A stretch of DNA of 64,000 nucleotides from positions 62,001 to 126,000 of the forward strand of contig CANLPZ010000001.1 in assembly GCA_947493145.1 (NCBI GenBank), written 5' to 3'. The position numbers were made by a program, and so were the translations under genes. This document shows, piece by piece, positions 1-8,819 of the stretch. Positions within the stretch are counted from its first letter, which is position 1; every line of letters begins with the position of its first letter. The notes beneath the pieces are model-generated. The model searched no databases. It was not told where the DNA came from and saw only the letters and a list, made by a program, of their open reading frames with translations. The stretch comes from an uncultured Paracoccaceae bacterium (GTDB lineage Bacteria > Pseudomonadota > Alphaproteobacteria > Rhodobacterales > Rhodobacteraceae).

Positions 1-513
1 CAAAAGCGCGGATAGATTTGCCGAAAGTGTCCGCGCGTCTTGGGTCAAACCATCGCGATGTTCCGCCTCATAGGCCTCCGCCGCGGACAAGGACGTTTCG
101 ACAACATTACGGACCCGATCCGAAAACCATCCCTCAAAACTGATGTTGATGGTGAGCATTGCAAAGACCGCGACCAAAATCGTCGGCACCAAGGCCAAAA
201 AGGTAAATGCCGCCGTAATGCGCAAATGCAGTCGTGATCCTGCGGATCGTGCACGGCGAGCCGCGACCATGCGGACCACCCGTTGCAACACCAAGGCGGC
301 GATGATCACCACATAGACAAAATCCAACAGCAAAACCAAACGCAAGCTGGCGGAGTTCGGACCCTGCTGAAACGGACTAAGGATCAGAAACGTAAGAACG
401 GCCAAAATTGGCCCGCAAATGACCAAAGCGATGGTCGCATAGGTCTGAACATGCCGTTGACGTCGCCAACGACTGAATTGTCCCCAAGAGATGCCACGCA
501 TCGCTTTTTGCAC
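1..513 (-). CDS. ntrY: Nitrogen regulation sensor histidine kinase NtrY, N-terminal part (cut by the window edge)
   Basis: The minus strand is open from about 513 to position 1 with no stop, giving the first 171 residues of a membrane protein. Three hydrophobic segments are visible (about residues 25-45, 58-76 and 99-121). They are followed by a periplasmic-looking region with the wording WFSDRVRNVVE typical of NtrY. The HAMP, PAS and kinase domains would lie beyond the window. NtrY is the membrane sensor of the NtrY-NtrX pair, which links nitrogen, redox and envelope signals in alphaproteobacteria. It sits directly downstream of ntrC, the usual ntrB-ntrC-ntrY-ntrX order. I place the start at the GTG at 513 because AAGG lies six bases upstream; an ATG at 501 is the alternative. 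Family confident from context and sequence; start uncertain. Confidence 0.85.
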   Translation of the reverse strand, partial: MQKAMRGISWGQFSRWRRQRHVQTYATIALVICGPILAVLTFLILSPFQQGPNSASLRLVLLLDFVYVVIIAALVLQRVVRMVAARRARSAGSRLHLRITAAFTFLALVPTILVAVFAMLTINISFEGWFSDRVRNVVETSLSAAEAYEAEHRDGLTQDARTLSANLSALL

Positions 514-594
514 GCTTCGCCTTATCCAGCGGAAAGTTCCGCCTATTTACCGCTTCATTGACTGCGACTCTTTGGTCACTGTTATGTTGCGATT

Positions 595-1959
595 TTACAT
601 CAATTTGCGGCGGCGTGTCACCTGAATATCAAGTTCTGTGATCTTTTTTCTCAAGGTATTGCGGTTGATCCCAAGTAAATCAGCACATTTAGCCTGATTT
701 CCGCCAACGGCATCCAGCGCAATTTCGATCAAAGGCATCTCAACTTCGCGCAAGATTCGCTGATACAACCCTGCTGGAGGCAACATTCCCCCGTGGAGAT
801 CAAAGTACCGACGAAGATGTTTTTCGACCGATCCCGACAGTTTATCCGTATCGGCAACACCCGTCAGCGGTTCCATGGCCGGTTGATTGCCCAACACCAA
901 TTCGACGTCGGATTGGGAAATCTCTTCTTCTGGGGCTGTCACCACCAACCGCATGACCGTATTTTCCAACTGTCGTACGTTTCCAGGCCATGAATAGCTT
1001 CGGATCATATCAGACGCCGCCGCAGACAAACGACGCAAAGGCGCGCCGTCGCGTTCGGCACGTGCAAGGAAATGTTCAGCAAGAAGCGGAATGTCATCAA
1101 CCCGTTCACGCAATGTCGGCACAGCTATCGTGACACCGCCCAATCGATAATACAGGTCTTGACGCAGACTGCCGTCTTCCATTTTTGCGGCCAGATCGAC
1201 TTGGCTCGTCGCCATAATACGCGGCGCATTTTCACCCAGACCATCCAACAGGCGCACGATTTTTGCTTGTGCTTCTTCGGACAGGTCGCCGACCTCGTCA
1301 AACAGCAACGTGCCGCCTTTGGCTTTGGTGACCAAAGTTGAGGGTCCGTCAACACCATCCAGATCCCCCGCGCTTGCCACAACAAACGGCAGTGACCGGC
1401 GATCAGAAAAATCGTGAATAGCACGCGCAATCAATGACTTACCTGTGCCGCTTTCGCCCGTAATCAGGACCGGCAGTTCCGTGTTCATCACACGCGCGAC
1501 CAATCGATACAGGTTTTGCATCAACGGCGTGCGTCCAACCAAGGGCAAATCATCTGTTTCGGTTTCGTTTGGCGCGCTAACGGGCGCTGCGCGGCGTTTG
1601 ATTTCCAACGCTTTGGACGCCCGTTTCATAAGATCGGGCAAATCAAAAGGTTTCGGCAAATAGTCATAGGCATGCGCCTCTGCCGCTTGAATTGCGGTCA
1701 TGATCGTATTTTGCGCCGAAATAATGATAACCGGCAATCCAGGGCGTTTCTCACCAATTTTGGGCAAGGCTTCCAACCCGTTTCCATCGGGCATAACAAC
1801 ATCGGAAATGACCAAATCGCCTTTTCCTTCTTCGACCCACCGCATCAGCGTCACCATGGACGACGTGGCATGCACTTTGCACCCTGCGCGCGTCAAGGCT
1901 TGCGTTAATACGGTGCGAATGGTGCGGTCGTCATCTGCGACCAAGACTGTTCCATCCAT
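595..1959 (-). CDS. ntrC: Nitrogen response regulator NtrC, GAFTGA-less form
   Basis: Response regulator partner of NtrB that switches nitrogen-assimilation genes. It has a receiver domain (about 1-120, phosphoacceptor Asp53 in [10 protein letters not shown]), an AAA+ domain with Walker A GESGTGKS at 168-175 and Walker B GGTLLFDE at 215-222, and a C-terminal Fis-type helix-turn-helix (about 420-441). The stretch between ASAGDLDG and the Walker B strand is too short, and the sigma-54 contact loop GAFTGA is absent. Rhodobacter capsulatus NtrC also lacks this motif and works with the housekeeping RNA polymerase, so this protein probably does too (inference). Length is 454 residues. It lies 24 bases behind ntrB in the same direction, and ntrY follows. 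Confidence 0.96.
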   Translation of the reverse strand: MDGTVLVADDDRTIRTVLTQALTRAGCKVHATSSMVTLMRWVEEGKGDLVISDVVMPDGNGLEALPKIGEKRPGLPVIIISAQNTIMTAIQAAEAHAYDYLPKPFDLPDLMKRASKALEIKRRAAPVSAPNETETDDLPLVGRTPLMQNLYRLVARVMNTELPVLITGESGTGKSLIARAIHDFSDRRSLPFVVASAGDLDGVDGPSTLVTKAKGGTLLFDEVGDLSEEAQAKIVRLLDGLGENAPRIMATSQVDLAAKMEDGSLRQDLYYRLGGVTIAVPTLRERVDDIPLLAEHFLARAERDGAPLRRLSAAASDMIRSYSWPGNVRQLENTVMRLVVTAPEEEISQSDVELVLGNQPAMEPLTGVADTDKLSGSVEKHLRRYFDLHGGMLPPAGLYQRILREVEMPLIEIALDAVGGNQAKCADLLGINRNTLRKKITELDIQVTRRRKLM

Positions 1960-1983
1960 TTTAGTTCTCCGATCTTAGCGTTG

Positions 1984-3054
1984 TCATCCTGCAGCCTCTT
2001 TGGGTGCTACTGGCAAAGAGATACGAAACACAGTTCGACCTGGGACACTGTCCACACTGATCCAACCAGAATGGTCGGCAATGATTTTCGAAACCAATGC
2101 CAAACCCAAACCTGTTCCATTTTCTTTGCCAGAGATGAAAGGTTCAAAAATATCTGCGGCGATGTCGTCAGGCAGCCCTGGGCCATCGTCGATAATTTCA
2201 ATTTGCAACGGCAAGCTGTTGCCGCTGCCATCCTTGCGGCGCAACCGCAACGATTGTTCGTAATACGTTCGTAACCGGATCGTTCCAGCGCCGCCTTTTG
2301 AGGCCTCGCATGCGTTTTTTAACAAGTTCAGCAACACTTGTAGCAATTGATCAGCGTCCCCAAGCGTGACAGGCAACGACGGATCGTAATCTTCGATAAT
2401 CGTCATATGCGCGCCATAACTGACAGCTGCCGATTTGTGCGCGCGATCCAATACGTCGTGGATATTGACCGGCTTTAATTCCGGTGGCCGCAGGTTGCCG
2501 AACTGTTCCACTTGATCCAACAACGCCACAATGCGACGGCTTTCCGCCACGATCAAATCGGTCAGCTCTTGGTCCTCAGGCGTAAGCCCCATCGACAACA
2601 GTTGTGCCGCCCCCGTGATCCCAGCCAGTGGATTTTTAATCTCATGCGCCAGCATTTCAGCCATTCCAATTGCCGATCGTGCCGCTGTTTTAGAAGAGTT
2701 CGAATTGCTCACACGGCTTGAAATTTCGCGCGGTGAAATCAGCAACAACATATTGTCATCCGCATCATTCAGCGGTGCGATCTGGACGTTGCATTGCATC
2801 GGAGGACGTTCCCCACTGCCGACATCAACATCGTTGACGAACAGGCTGGAATGATCGTTTCGCGCCCGTGCAAACGCGCTTTCAAGTGGCGCATCGATCA
2901 TCACCTTGTCCCAAACCGGCGCGCTGATCAGCGATTTTCGGGAAAGATTTAAAAAGTCTTCTGCCGTTGGATTTACGTCGACAATGATATTGTCCTGCCC
3001 CAAAACCAACGCCGGTAAAGGGAGCGACGACCAAAGAACACCAGCATGGGTCAT
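1984..3054 (-). CDS. ntrB: Nitrogen regulation histidine kinase NtrB
   Basis: Soluble histidine kinase/phosphatase that controls NtrC in response to nitrogen status signalled by PII proteins. The 356-residue protein has an N-terminal PAS-like sensor region (about 10-110), then the H-box MLAHEIKNPLAG with the phosphorylated His137. The N-box LLNLLKNACEAS, the G1 box DDGPGLP and the G2 box GTGLGLALVSK follow in the ATPase domain. No transmembrane segment is seen, as expected for NtrB. The start ATG overlaps the dusB stop by four bases (ATGA), so the two are translationally coupled, as in many alphaproteobacteria. Confidence 0.96.
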   Translation of the reverse strand: MTHAGVLWSSLPLPALVLGQDNIIVDVNPTAEDFLNLSRKSLISAPVWDKVMIDAPLESAFARARNDHSSLFVNDVDVGSGERPPMQCNVQIAPLNDADDNMLLLISPREISSRVSNSNSSKTAARSAIGMAEMLAHEIKNPLAGITGAAQLLSMGLTPEDQELTDLIVAESRRIVALLDQVEQFGNLRPPELKPVNIHDVLDRAHKSAAVSYGAHMTIIEDYDPSLPVTLGDADQLLQVLLNLLKNACEASKGGAGTIRLRTYYEQSLRLRRKDGSGNSLPLQIEIIDDGPGLPDDIAADIFEPFISGKENGTGLGLALVSKIIADHSGWISVDSVPGRTVFRISLPVAPKEAAG

Positions 3055-4028
3055 GCGGCCACCTCTTCAGTTTTTTCAAGTGCGTCCGGCAGTAGTTTCA
3101 CCACCTTTGCACAGTTTTTTTCTGTTAAAACCTGTTTGCGACGGACTGTATCTGTACCGATCCAATCCATGTACCATCCCAGATGTTTCCGCGCGACGCG
3201 GTTGCCCAATTCATCCCCATAAAAGGCAATCATTGCCTCATAATGGGTGATGACCATTTCAATAAATGCGGCCCCTTCGGGAACTTTCGGCGGTTTCAGA
3301 CCATACAGATCTGCGGCGACCTGCGCCAATATCCACGGTTTACCTTGTGCACCACGCCCAATCATAACGCCATCGGCGCCCGAGGCGTTAAGCGCCGTTT
3401 TTGCCGTTGTCGCATCAACAATGTCGCCATTCGCCAAAACGGGAATATCGACGGCGTCTTTCACCTCTGCGATTGCGTTCCAATTGGCGTGCCCTTGGTA
3501 AAACTGACATCGCGTTCGACCGTGGATGGTGATCATCTGGACGCCTGCGTTTTCCGCACGTTTGGCCAATTCGGGCGCGTTTAACAAATGGTCATTCCAC
3601 CCCAATCGTGTTTTTAAGGTGACAGGAACATCAACAGCATCCACCACGGCTTCGATCAACGTCAATGCGTGGTCAAGGTCCTTTAATAATGCGGACCCAG
3701 AGTATCCGTTTGTCACTTTTTTCGCCGGACAGCCCATATTGATGTCGATGACCTTTGCGCCATTGGCTTCGACAATTCGTGCCGCTTCTTGCATCCAAGT
3801 GGCTTCGCGGCCAGCAAGCTGCACCGACGTGTTTGTTTCGCCAAACCCCAATTCCGCCTTTTCCCGCACGCCCGGCTTGGATTGCACCATTTCTTGGCTT
3901 GCAACCATTTCGCTGACAACCAATCCCGCCCCAAAAGACGACACCAATTGGCGAAACGGCAAATCAGTAATACCCGCCAAAGGGGCAAGAACCACAGGCG
4001 GTGACAGTTTGATATTTGAAATATGCAC
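3051..4028 (-). CDS. dusB: tRNA-dihydrouridine synthase DusB
   Basis: Flavoenzyme that reduces specific uridines of tRNA to dihydrouridine. The 325-residue protein has the FMN-binding TIM-barrel start LAPLAGITDLPFR, the active-site segment NMGCPAKKV with catalytic Cys100, and the later HGRTR and IGRGAQGKPW motifs of the family. It is the first gene of a minus-strand operon with ntrB and ntrC; dusB (nifR3) in front of ntrBC is a classic alphaproteobacterial arrangement. The promoter must lie in the roughly 200 bases shared with the divergent ispDF. Confidence 0.96.
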   Translation of the reverse strand: MHISNIKLSPPVVLAPLAGITDLPFRQLVSSFGAGLVVSEMVASQEMVQSKPGVREKAELGFGETNTSVQLAGREATWMQEAARIVEANGAKVIDINMGCPAKKVTNGYSGSALLKDLDHALTLIEAVVDAVDVPVTLKTRLGWNDHLLNAPELAKRAENAGVQMITIHGRTRCQFYQGHANWNAIAEVKDAVDIPVLANGDIVDATTAKTALNASGADGVMIGRGAQGKPWILAQVAADLYGLKPPKVPEGAAFIEMVITHYEAMIAFYGDELGNRVARKHLGWYMDWIGTDTVRRKQVLTEKNCAKVVKLLPDALEKTEEVAA

Positions 4029-4139
4029 GGACAGCGGGAGATTCCTTGTGCCTAATACTTGTGCGATTTTTCTAAGTTTTAGGGAATCCGCGATGCAACC
4101 ACAACCAATGCGGCTGTTTTTTCAGCAATATTCACAAGT

Positions 4140-4156
4140 TGATTAAAAATTAATCA
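4140..4156. promoter_or_regulatory. 17-bp palindrome between dusB and ispDF
   Basis: TGATTAA-AAA-TTAATCA is a perfect 7-3-7 inverted repeat in the divergent intergenic region, 73 bases before the ispDF start. Its symmetry and size fit a dimeric repressor site, but I cannot name the regulator. Confidence 0.4.
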
Positions 4157-4229
4157 CTAAAATTCAATCACAGAAGCCAATTGCAACACAAACACGCGCC
4201 GCATAGAAATAACATAGAGAGGGATCTTT

Positions 4230-5369
4230 ATGACAACCGCAGCAGTAATCGTTGCCGCAGGCCGCGGAACACGTGCAGGCGATGGCCCACCGAAACAATG
4301 GCGACCACTGGCTGGGCGTACCGTTGCCGATTGGACGATCCGTGCCTTTTCGATCAATCCTTTGGTCGACCATATCGTCTTGGTCATGCATCCCGAAGAC
4401 ATCGACCACGCGTCGGACCTTGTGCTTGTTGATGGCTTGATCATCGTGGCCGGCGGTTCCACGCGCGATCAATCGGTTTTGAACGGGTTAGAGGCCATTT
4501 CGGATCGAGGCGTGGATAAGGTCTTGATCCATGATGTGGCCCGCCCTTGCGTCAGTCAAAAGACCATTATTGATGTGGCCGAAGCCTTAAAAGACACCCC
4601 TGCCGCTGCACCCGCAGTTGAAATTACAGATGCGTTGTGGCGCGGCGAAAACGGCAAAGTTACAGGAACGCAGGACCGCAGCGGGCTGTATCGGGCGCAA
4701 ACCCCGCAAGGGTTTGACTTTAGGTCCATTTTACGGGCACATCGCGAGCATCCAGGTGGCGCGCTGGATGATGTCCAAGTGGCCCGCGATGCAGGGCTGA
4801 GTGTTCAGATCATCAAAGGCAACCCATCCAATATTAAAATTACACGGCCCGAGGATTTCGCGCAGGCCGAAGAGATCTTGAAAGACGCTATGAAAATCAG
4901 ACTTGGCAACGGTTATGACGTCCATGCATTCGAAGACGGCACATCCGTCATCCTGTGCGGTGTTGAAATTCCGCACGACAAAGCACTGAAAGGCCATTCT
5001 GACGCAGATGTCGCGATGCATGCCGTCACCGATGCGATTTACGGCGCCTTGGCCGATGGGGATATCGGGCGCCATTTCCCCCCGTCTGACCCACAATGGA
5101 AAGGCGCGGCGAGCGAAATTTTCCTCAAGCACGCGGTTAAACGCGCGGCGGAAAAAGGATTTGGAATTTCCAACATCGACGTGACATTGATCTGCGAACA
5201 ACCAAAGATCGGGCCACATGCAAGCGCGATGCGCGCGAACATGGCGAACATTATGGGGATTGAATTGGATCAAGTGTCAGTTAAGGCCACAACATCAGAA
5301 CAGCTTGGGTTTACGGGACGATCCGAAGGCATCGCATCCGTTGCGACCGCGGCGTTGATCGGCCTATGA
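4230..5369 (+). CDS. ispDF: Bifunctional IspD/IspF of the MEP isoprenoid pathway
   Basis: Fusion enzyme for two MEP-pathway steps: MEP cytidylyltransferase (IspD) and MECDP synthase (IspF). Residues 1 to about 218 are IspD, with the nucleotide-binding start AAVIVAAGRGTRAG and the later HDVARPC motif. Residues about 221-379 are IspF, beginning MKIRLGNGYDVHAF with the metal-binding DVH, followed by GHSDADV and ATTSEQLGFTGR. Total length 379 is normal for alphaproteobacterial IspDF. The start has an AGAGAGGG-type ribosome site just upstream. pgpA follows with a four-base overlap. Confidence 0.96.
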   Translation: MTTAAVIVAAGRGTRAGDGPPKQWRPLAGRTVADWTIRAFSINPLVDHIVLVMHPEDIDHASDLVLVDGLIIVAGGSTRDQSVLNGLEAISDRGVDKVLIHDVARPCVSQKTIIDVAEALKDTPAAAPAVEITDALWRGENGKVTGTQDRSGLYRAQTPQGFDFRSILRAHREHPGGALDDVQVARDAGLSVQIIKGNPSNIKITRPEDFAQAEEILKDAMKIRLGNGYDVHAFEDGTSVILCGVEIPHDKALKGHSDADVAMHAVTDAIYGALADGDIGRHFPPSDPQWKGAASEIFLKHAVKRAAEKGFGISNIDVTLICEQPKIGPHASAMRANMANIMGIELDQVSVKATTSEQLGFTGRSEGIASVATAALIGL

Positions 5370-5839
5370 CCCGTTTATTAGCCGTCTTTTTTGGCGCAGG
5401 TTTACTGCGCCCCGCCCCTGGCACCTGGGGATCGCTCGCCGCGCTTATGACCGGTTATGTCATTGCGCGATATTTTGGTGTTTGGGGATTGGTCCTTGGT
5501 GCAGCGCTGGCGTTTTTTGTCGGTTGGTGGGCCACGGCCGAAGAAACCCGAGGCAAAGACGATCATGACCCGTCCGAAATCGTAATCGACGAGGTTGCGG
5601 GTCAGTGGATTTCTTTGATCCCAGTTGTCGCACTTATCGGGACACCGGTTTCGTTGTGGTCCGCCGCGACACTGTGGTGGTTGGCGGCCTTTGCGTTGTT
5701 CCGGCTGTTTGACATCACCAAACCGGGCCCCGTTGGTTGGGCCGACAGACGTGGGTCGGCCTTGGGCGTCATGTTGGACGATGTGATTGCGGGTGGAATT
5801 GCAGCCGCAGTTTTGGCCATCGCGACCATATTGCTATAG
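5366..5839 (+). CDS. pgpA: Phosphatidylglycerophosphatase A
   Basis: Membrane phosphatase that removes the phosphate from phosphatidylglycerophosphate to give phosphatidylglycerol. The 157-residue protein has the N-terminal GLLRPAPGTWGSLAAL motif, the metal-site stretch EIVIDEVAGQWI, the FRLFDITKPGP segment and a C-terminal GVMLDDVIAG motif, all standard for PgpA. There are about four hydrophobic segments. It overlaps ispDF by four bases and is followed immediately by cinA, so the three are one transcription unit. Confidence 0.94.
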   Translation: MTRLLAVFFGAGLLRPAPGTWGSLAALMTGYVIARYFGVWGLVLGAALAFFVGWWATAEETRGKDDHDPSEIVIDEVAGQWISLIPVVALIGTPVSLWSAATLWWLAAFALFRLFDITKPGPVGWADRRGSALGVMLDDVIAGGIAAAVLAIATILL

Positions 5840-6316
5840 ATGTTGTCGATGACGCTTGCACAAACACTGGTCAAAACCGCAACGGCGAAGGCGTTGAAGC
5901 TTACCACCGTTGAAAGCTGTACCGGCGGAATGGTTGCCGCGGCGATCACGGACATCGCAGGAAGCTCCGCCGTGTTCGAACGCGGGGTTGTCACCTATTC
6001 CAACGCTGTCAAAACTGACTTGGTCGGTGTTCTCCCAGAAACGCTTGCGGCGCATGGCGCCGTGTCTGAAGAAGTCGCTTTGGAAATGGCGCAAGGAGGA
6101 TTGGAACATGCGGGCGCTGACATCGCTGTTGCAATTTCGGGCATCGCCGGTCCAGGGGGATCGGACCACAAACCAGAAGGTCGCGTTTGTTTTGCAATCG
6201 CAACGGCTGAAGGAACAAGCGCTGAAACGATTGAATTTGGCGCACTCGGCCGCGCAATTGTCCGCCAGAAAGCAACAGCATATGCTTTAGAGCTGATGCT
6301 GAAGGCAGCGCGTTAG
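5840..6316 (+). CDS. pncC: CinA C-terminal family / nicotinamide-nucleotide amidohydrolase (PncC)
   Basis: 158-residue single-domain protein matching the C-terminal half of CinA, which deamidates nicotinamide mononucleotide to nicotinate mononucleotide for NAD recycling. The motifs TVESCTGGMVAAAITD with its catalytic serine, YSNAVKTDLVGV, and AISGIAGPGGSDHKPEGRV are present. The N-terminal molybdopterin-binding half of full-length CinA is absent, which is common in proteobacteria. The ATG at 5840 follows the pgpA stop directly. Confidence 0.93.
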   Translation: MLSMTLAQTLVKTATAKALKLTTVESCTGGMVAAAITDIAGSSAVFERGVVTYSNAVKTDLVGVLPETLAAHGAVSEEVALEMAQGGLEHAGADIAVAISGIAGPGGSDHKPEGRVCFAIATAEGTSAETIEFGALGRAIVRQKATAYALELMLKAAR

Positions 6317-6481
6317 CTTTTTGTATACTTTTTGAACATTTTCGGCATTTTACGCCTATTTGTTAATCAATACCGCAATCGCACACAAATTAAGCGACCA
6401 AATCGGTCACTTGCCACTTTTCACAGCACATAGAATCCATCCTTACACAGTTCATCGAAAAATCCTTGGATGGAGGGGACA

Positions 6482-7657
6482 ATGAACGGAGCGGATACCG
6501 CTTGGATTATCGTGGCCACGGCGCTGGTGTTGTTTATGACACTGCCTGGATTGGCCCTGTTTTATGGCGGCTTGGTCCGCTCTCGTAACGTACTTAGCGT
6601 TTTCATGCATAACTACGCCATTGCGTGTCTCATGAGTGTGCTTTGGCTGGCCTTTGGATATTCAATCGCGTTTGGCGATGGAAATTCATACTGGGGCGGC
6701 TTGGACAAGATGTTCCTTATGGGCGTCGATGGCGATAGCTTGTCGGGGACATTGCCCGAGGTGTTGTTCTTTGCGTTTCAAATGACATTTGCGGTGATTA
6801 CCCCCGCATTGATCGTTGGTGCCTATGTTGAACGCATTGGTTTTGGCTTTGTGTTGCTGTTTTCATCGCTGTGGATGTTGTTGGTCTACGCACCGGTGGT
6901 TCACTGGGTTTGGGGCGGCGGCTTGTTGGCTGACGGCACGCTTTTCGCAGAACCTGTCAAGGACTTCGCCGGCGGTATTGTCGTTCACGAAACCGCAGGT
7001 ATCGCAGCGCTTGTAATCGCGTTTTTCCTTGGCGCACGCAAAGATCAGACAAAACCACCGCATAACCCCGGCATGGTAATGATCGGCGCAGCAATGCTGT
7101 GGGTCGGCTGGTTCGGTTTCAATGGCGGTTCGCAATTGGCAGCCGACGGCGGCGCAGCGATGGCCCTGACGGTCACGCATATTTCAGCCGCAACAGCGTC
7201 GTTGACATGGGCGTTGTGGGAAAAGTTCAAATACGGCAAAGCATCGTTGGTTGGCTTAGTGACCGGTACGATTGCAGGTCTTGCATCGATCACCCCCGCC
7301 TCTGGTTTTGTTGGCCCTGTTGAGGCGCTGATCATCGGTGCAATCGCGGGTGTGTTGTGTCAAGAAGCGGTGAATTTCATCCGCAACGGCATCAAAATCG
7401 ACGACACATTAGATGTCTTCGCAGTGCACGGTGTTGGTGGCATCTTCGGAACGATCATGATCATCTTCTTTGGGGACGGGTCTGCCGCATCACAGTTGAT
7501 TTCATTGGCTGTTGTTGGCGCCTTTACCTTGGTTGTCACTGTCGTTTTGGTCAAAATCTGCGCTTTGATCACGCCCTTGCGTGTGGACGAAGAAACAGAA
7601 ACGGCCGGACTTGATCTGCCTGTTCATGGTGAACGTGCCTACGATTTCACATCGTAA
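6482..7657 (+). CDS. amtB: Ammonium transporter
   Basis: Membrane channel for ammonium, 391 residues from the ATG at 6482. I prefer this start to the upstream ATG at 6470 because GGAGGGG sits just before it. About eleven hydrophobic segments are visible. The first twin histidine lies in GGIVVHETAG (most AmtB proteins read VVHINAG here) and the second in DVFAVHGVGG. The phenylalanine-gate region and a charged C-terminal tail are present. No glnK is next to it, although most proteobacterial amtB genes follow glnK. A strong terminator follows, so it is probably monocistronic. Confidence 0.95.
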   Translation: MNGADTAWIIVATALVLFMTLPGLALFYGGLVRSRNVLSVFMHNYAIACLMSVLWLAFGYSIAFGDGNSYWGGLDKMFLMGVDGDSLSGTLPEVLFFAFQMTFAVITPALIVGAYVERIGFGFVLLFSSLWMLLVYAPVVHWVWGGGLLADGTLFAEPVKDFAGGIVVHETAGIAALVIAFFLGARKDQTKPPHNPGMVMIGAAMLWVGWFGFNGGSQLAADGGAAMALTVTHISAATASLTWALWEKFKYGKASLVGLVTGTIAGLASITPASGFVGPVEALIIGAIAGVLCQEAVNFIRNGIKIDDTLDVFAVHGVGGIFGTIMIIFFGDGSAASQLISLAVVGAFTLVVTVVLVKICALITPLRVDEETETAGLDLPVHGERAYDFTS

Positions 7658-7683
7658 AACGATCTATTATATTTGACTGAATT

Positions 7684-7710
7684 GAGCGCCCTTCGGGGCG
7701 CTCTTTTTTT
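7684..7710 (+). terminator. Rho-independent terminator of amtB
   Basis: GAGCGCCC-TTCG-GGGCGCTC is a perfect eight-base-pair stem with a UUCG tetraloop, followed by seven T residues. It starts 27 bases after the amtB stop. Confidence 0.92.
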
Positions 7711-7715
7711 GTCCT

Positions 7716-7760
7716 CGAACTCTTCGAAAGAGTTCGTTTCGATTTCTTTTAAAGAAATCG
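7716..7760. repeat. Two adjacent 21-bp palindromes
   Basis: CGAACTCTT-CGA-AAGAGTTCG (7716-7736) and CGATTTCTTT-T-AAAGAAATCG (7740-7760) are two perfect palindromes separated by three bases, between the amtB terminator and the 3' end of ratA. They may act as a transcription end for ratA on the minus strand or be members of a dispersed intergenic repeat family. Confidence 0.6.
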
Positions 7761-7765
7761 CGACC

Positions 7766-8209
7766 TTACCCGTAAAGTTCCTGTGCGCGTTTTTCAAACG
7801 CCGCTACGATCCGGTGCATCGCTTCGTTAAACACCACACCGATGATCCCTTGTAAAATTGCGTTCTTGAATTCGAAATCGACAAAAAATTCAACGTCGCA
7901 GCCATCCGCACTGTCCTGAAAATGCCAGTGGCTTTTCAAATACCGGAATGGCCCGTCCAGATATTCAGTCAAAATATGCGTCTTTTCCGCATCCAAGGTC
8001 ACGCGCGAGCCAAATTTTTCGCGAAACACTTTGAAACTGATCATCAGATCCGCTTCAAGCACCTGTTTGCCATCAACCATTTTATCAGACCGCACACGAC
8101 ATCCCGCACACCATGGCAAAAACGCGGGGTATTGGGGAACATCGGCCACCAGATCAAACATCTGTTTCGCCGTGTACGGCATATTCCGTTTTTCGCTATG
8201 GGTTGGCAT
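7766..8209 (-). CDS. RatA/Coq10-type START-domain protein
   Basis: Small type II toxin RatA / ubiquinone-binding Coq10 family protein with a SRPBCC (START) fold. In this family the role is usually binding and handling of ubiquinone; in E. coli RatA a ribosome-association role was also reported. The opening MPTHSEKRNMPYTAKQMFDL, the motif VPQYPAFLPWCAGCRV and the C-terminal FNEAMHRIVAAFEKRA are typical. I set the start at 8209, since the longer reading from 8284 overlaps hpt and adds an N-terminus not seen in the family. Length is then 147 residues. It diverges from hpt. Confidence 0.9.
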   Translation of the reverse strand: MPTHSEKRNMPYTAKQMFDLVADVPQYPAFLPWCAGCRVRSDKMVDGKQVLEADLMISFKVFREKFGSRVTLDAEKTHILTEYLDGPFRYLKSHWHFQDSADGCDVEFFVDFEFKNAILQGIIGVVFNEAMHRIVAAFEKRAQELYG

Positions 8210-8282
8210 TTGGGGCCTTTTTTTCGCGTGACACTGATCCATCATTTCGTAGAGTGGGCACAGAAATACAAGAGGGAAATCC

Positions 8283-8819
8283 ATGTCTCAGCCTCCATAT
8301 GTCATCGACCAGATGATCTCTGCCAAATCAATTGCGGCGCGGATTGAGGAATTGTCAGCGGAAATCGAAACCGAATTTGCCGATACGGACAAACTGGTCG
8401 TCGTTGGGCTGTTGCGCGGGTCGTTTGTGTTTATCGCTGATTTGGTTCGCGAATTGGATTTGCCGGTTGAGGTCGATTTTCTGGAGGCGTCCTCTTATGG
8501 CGATGCGATGGAAAGCTCACGCGAAGTGCGGATTTACAAGGACATCCGTGGCCAGATCGAAGGTCGCGACGTGTTGGTCGTAGAAGACATCATCGACACC
8601 GGCCACACCCTAAGCCACGTGCATGAGTTTTTGATGACCAAGCACCCTGCCCGTTTGAAATCCATCGCGCTATTGGACAAACCATCGCGCCGCGAGGTTG
8701 ATTACAAGGCCGATTGGCTGGGCTTTGAAATTCCAGATGAATTTGTCGTGGGCTACGGGATCGATTATGCCCAACGCAACCGCAACCTGCCCTATATTGG
8801 CAAAGTGCGGTTTACATGA
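8283..8819 (+). CDS. hpt: Hypoxanthine phosphoribosyltransferase
   Basis: Purine-salvage enzyme converting hypoxanthine (or guanine) and PRPP to the nucleotide. The 178-residue protein has the flexible-loop motif [10 protein letters not shown], the PRPP-binding motif [14 protein letters not shown], the [10 protein letters not shown] segment and the C-terminal [17 protein letters not shown], all diagnostic of Hpt. A GAGGG ribosome site precedes the ATG. The stop overlaps the start of a 58-residue membrane protein gene by four bases. Confidence 0.95.
   Translation: MSQPPYVIDQMISAKSIAARIEELSAEIETEFADTDKLVVVGLLRGSFVFIADLVRELDLPVEVDFLEASSYGDAMESSREVRIYKDIRGQIEGRDVLVVEDIIDTGHTLSHVHEFLMTKHPARLKSIALLDKPSRREVDYKADWLGFEIPDEFVVGYGIDYAQRNRNLPYIGKVRFT

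Noticed and set aside
3526..4146. 206-codon open frame on the plus strand
   Set aside because: Antisense to dusB and its upstream region; no recognisable domain.
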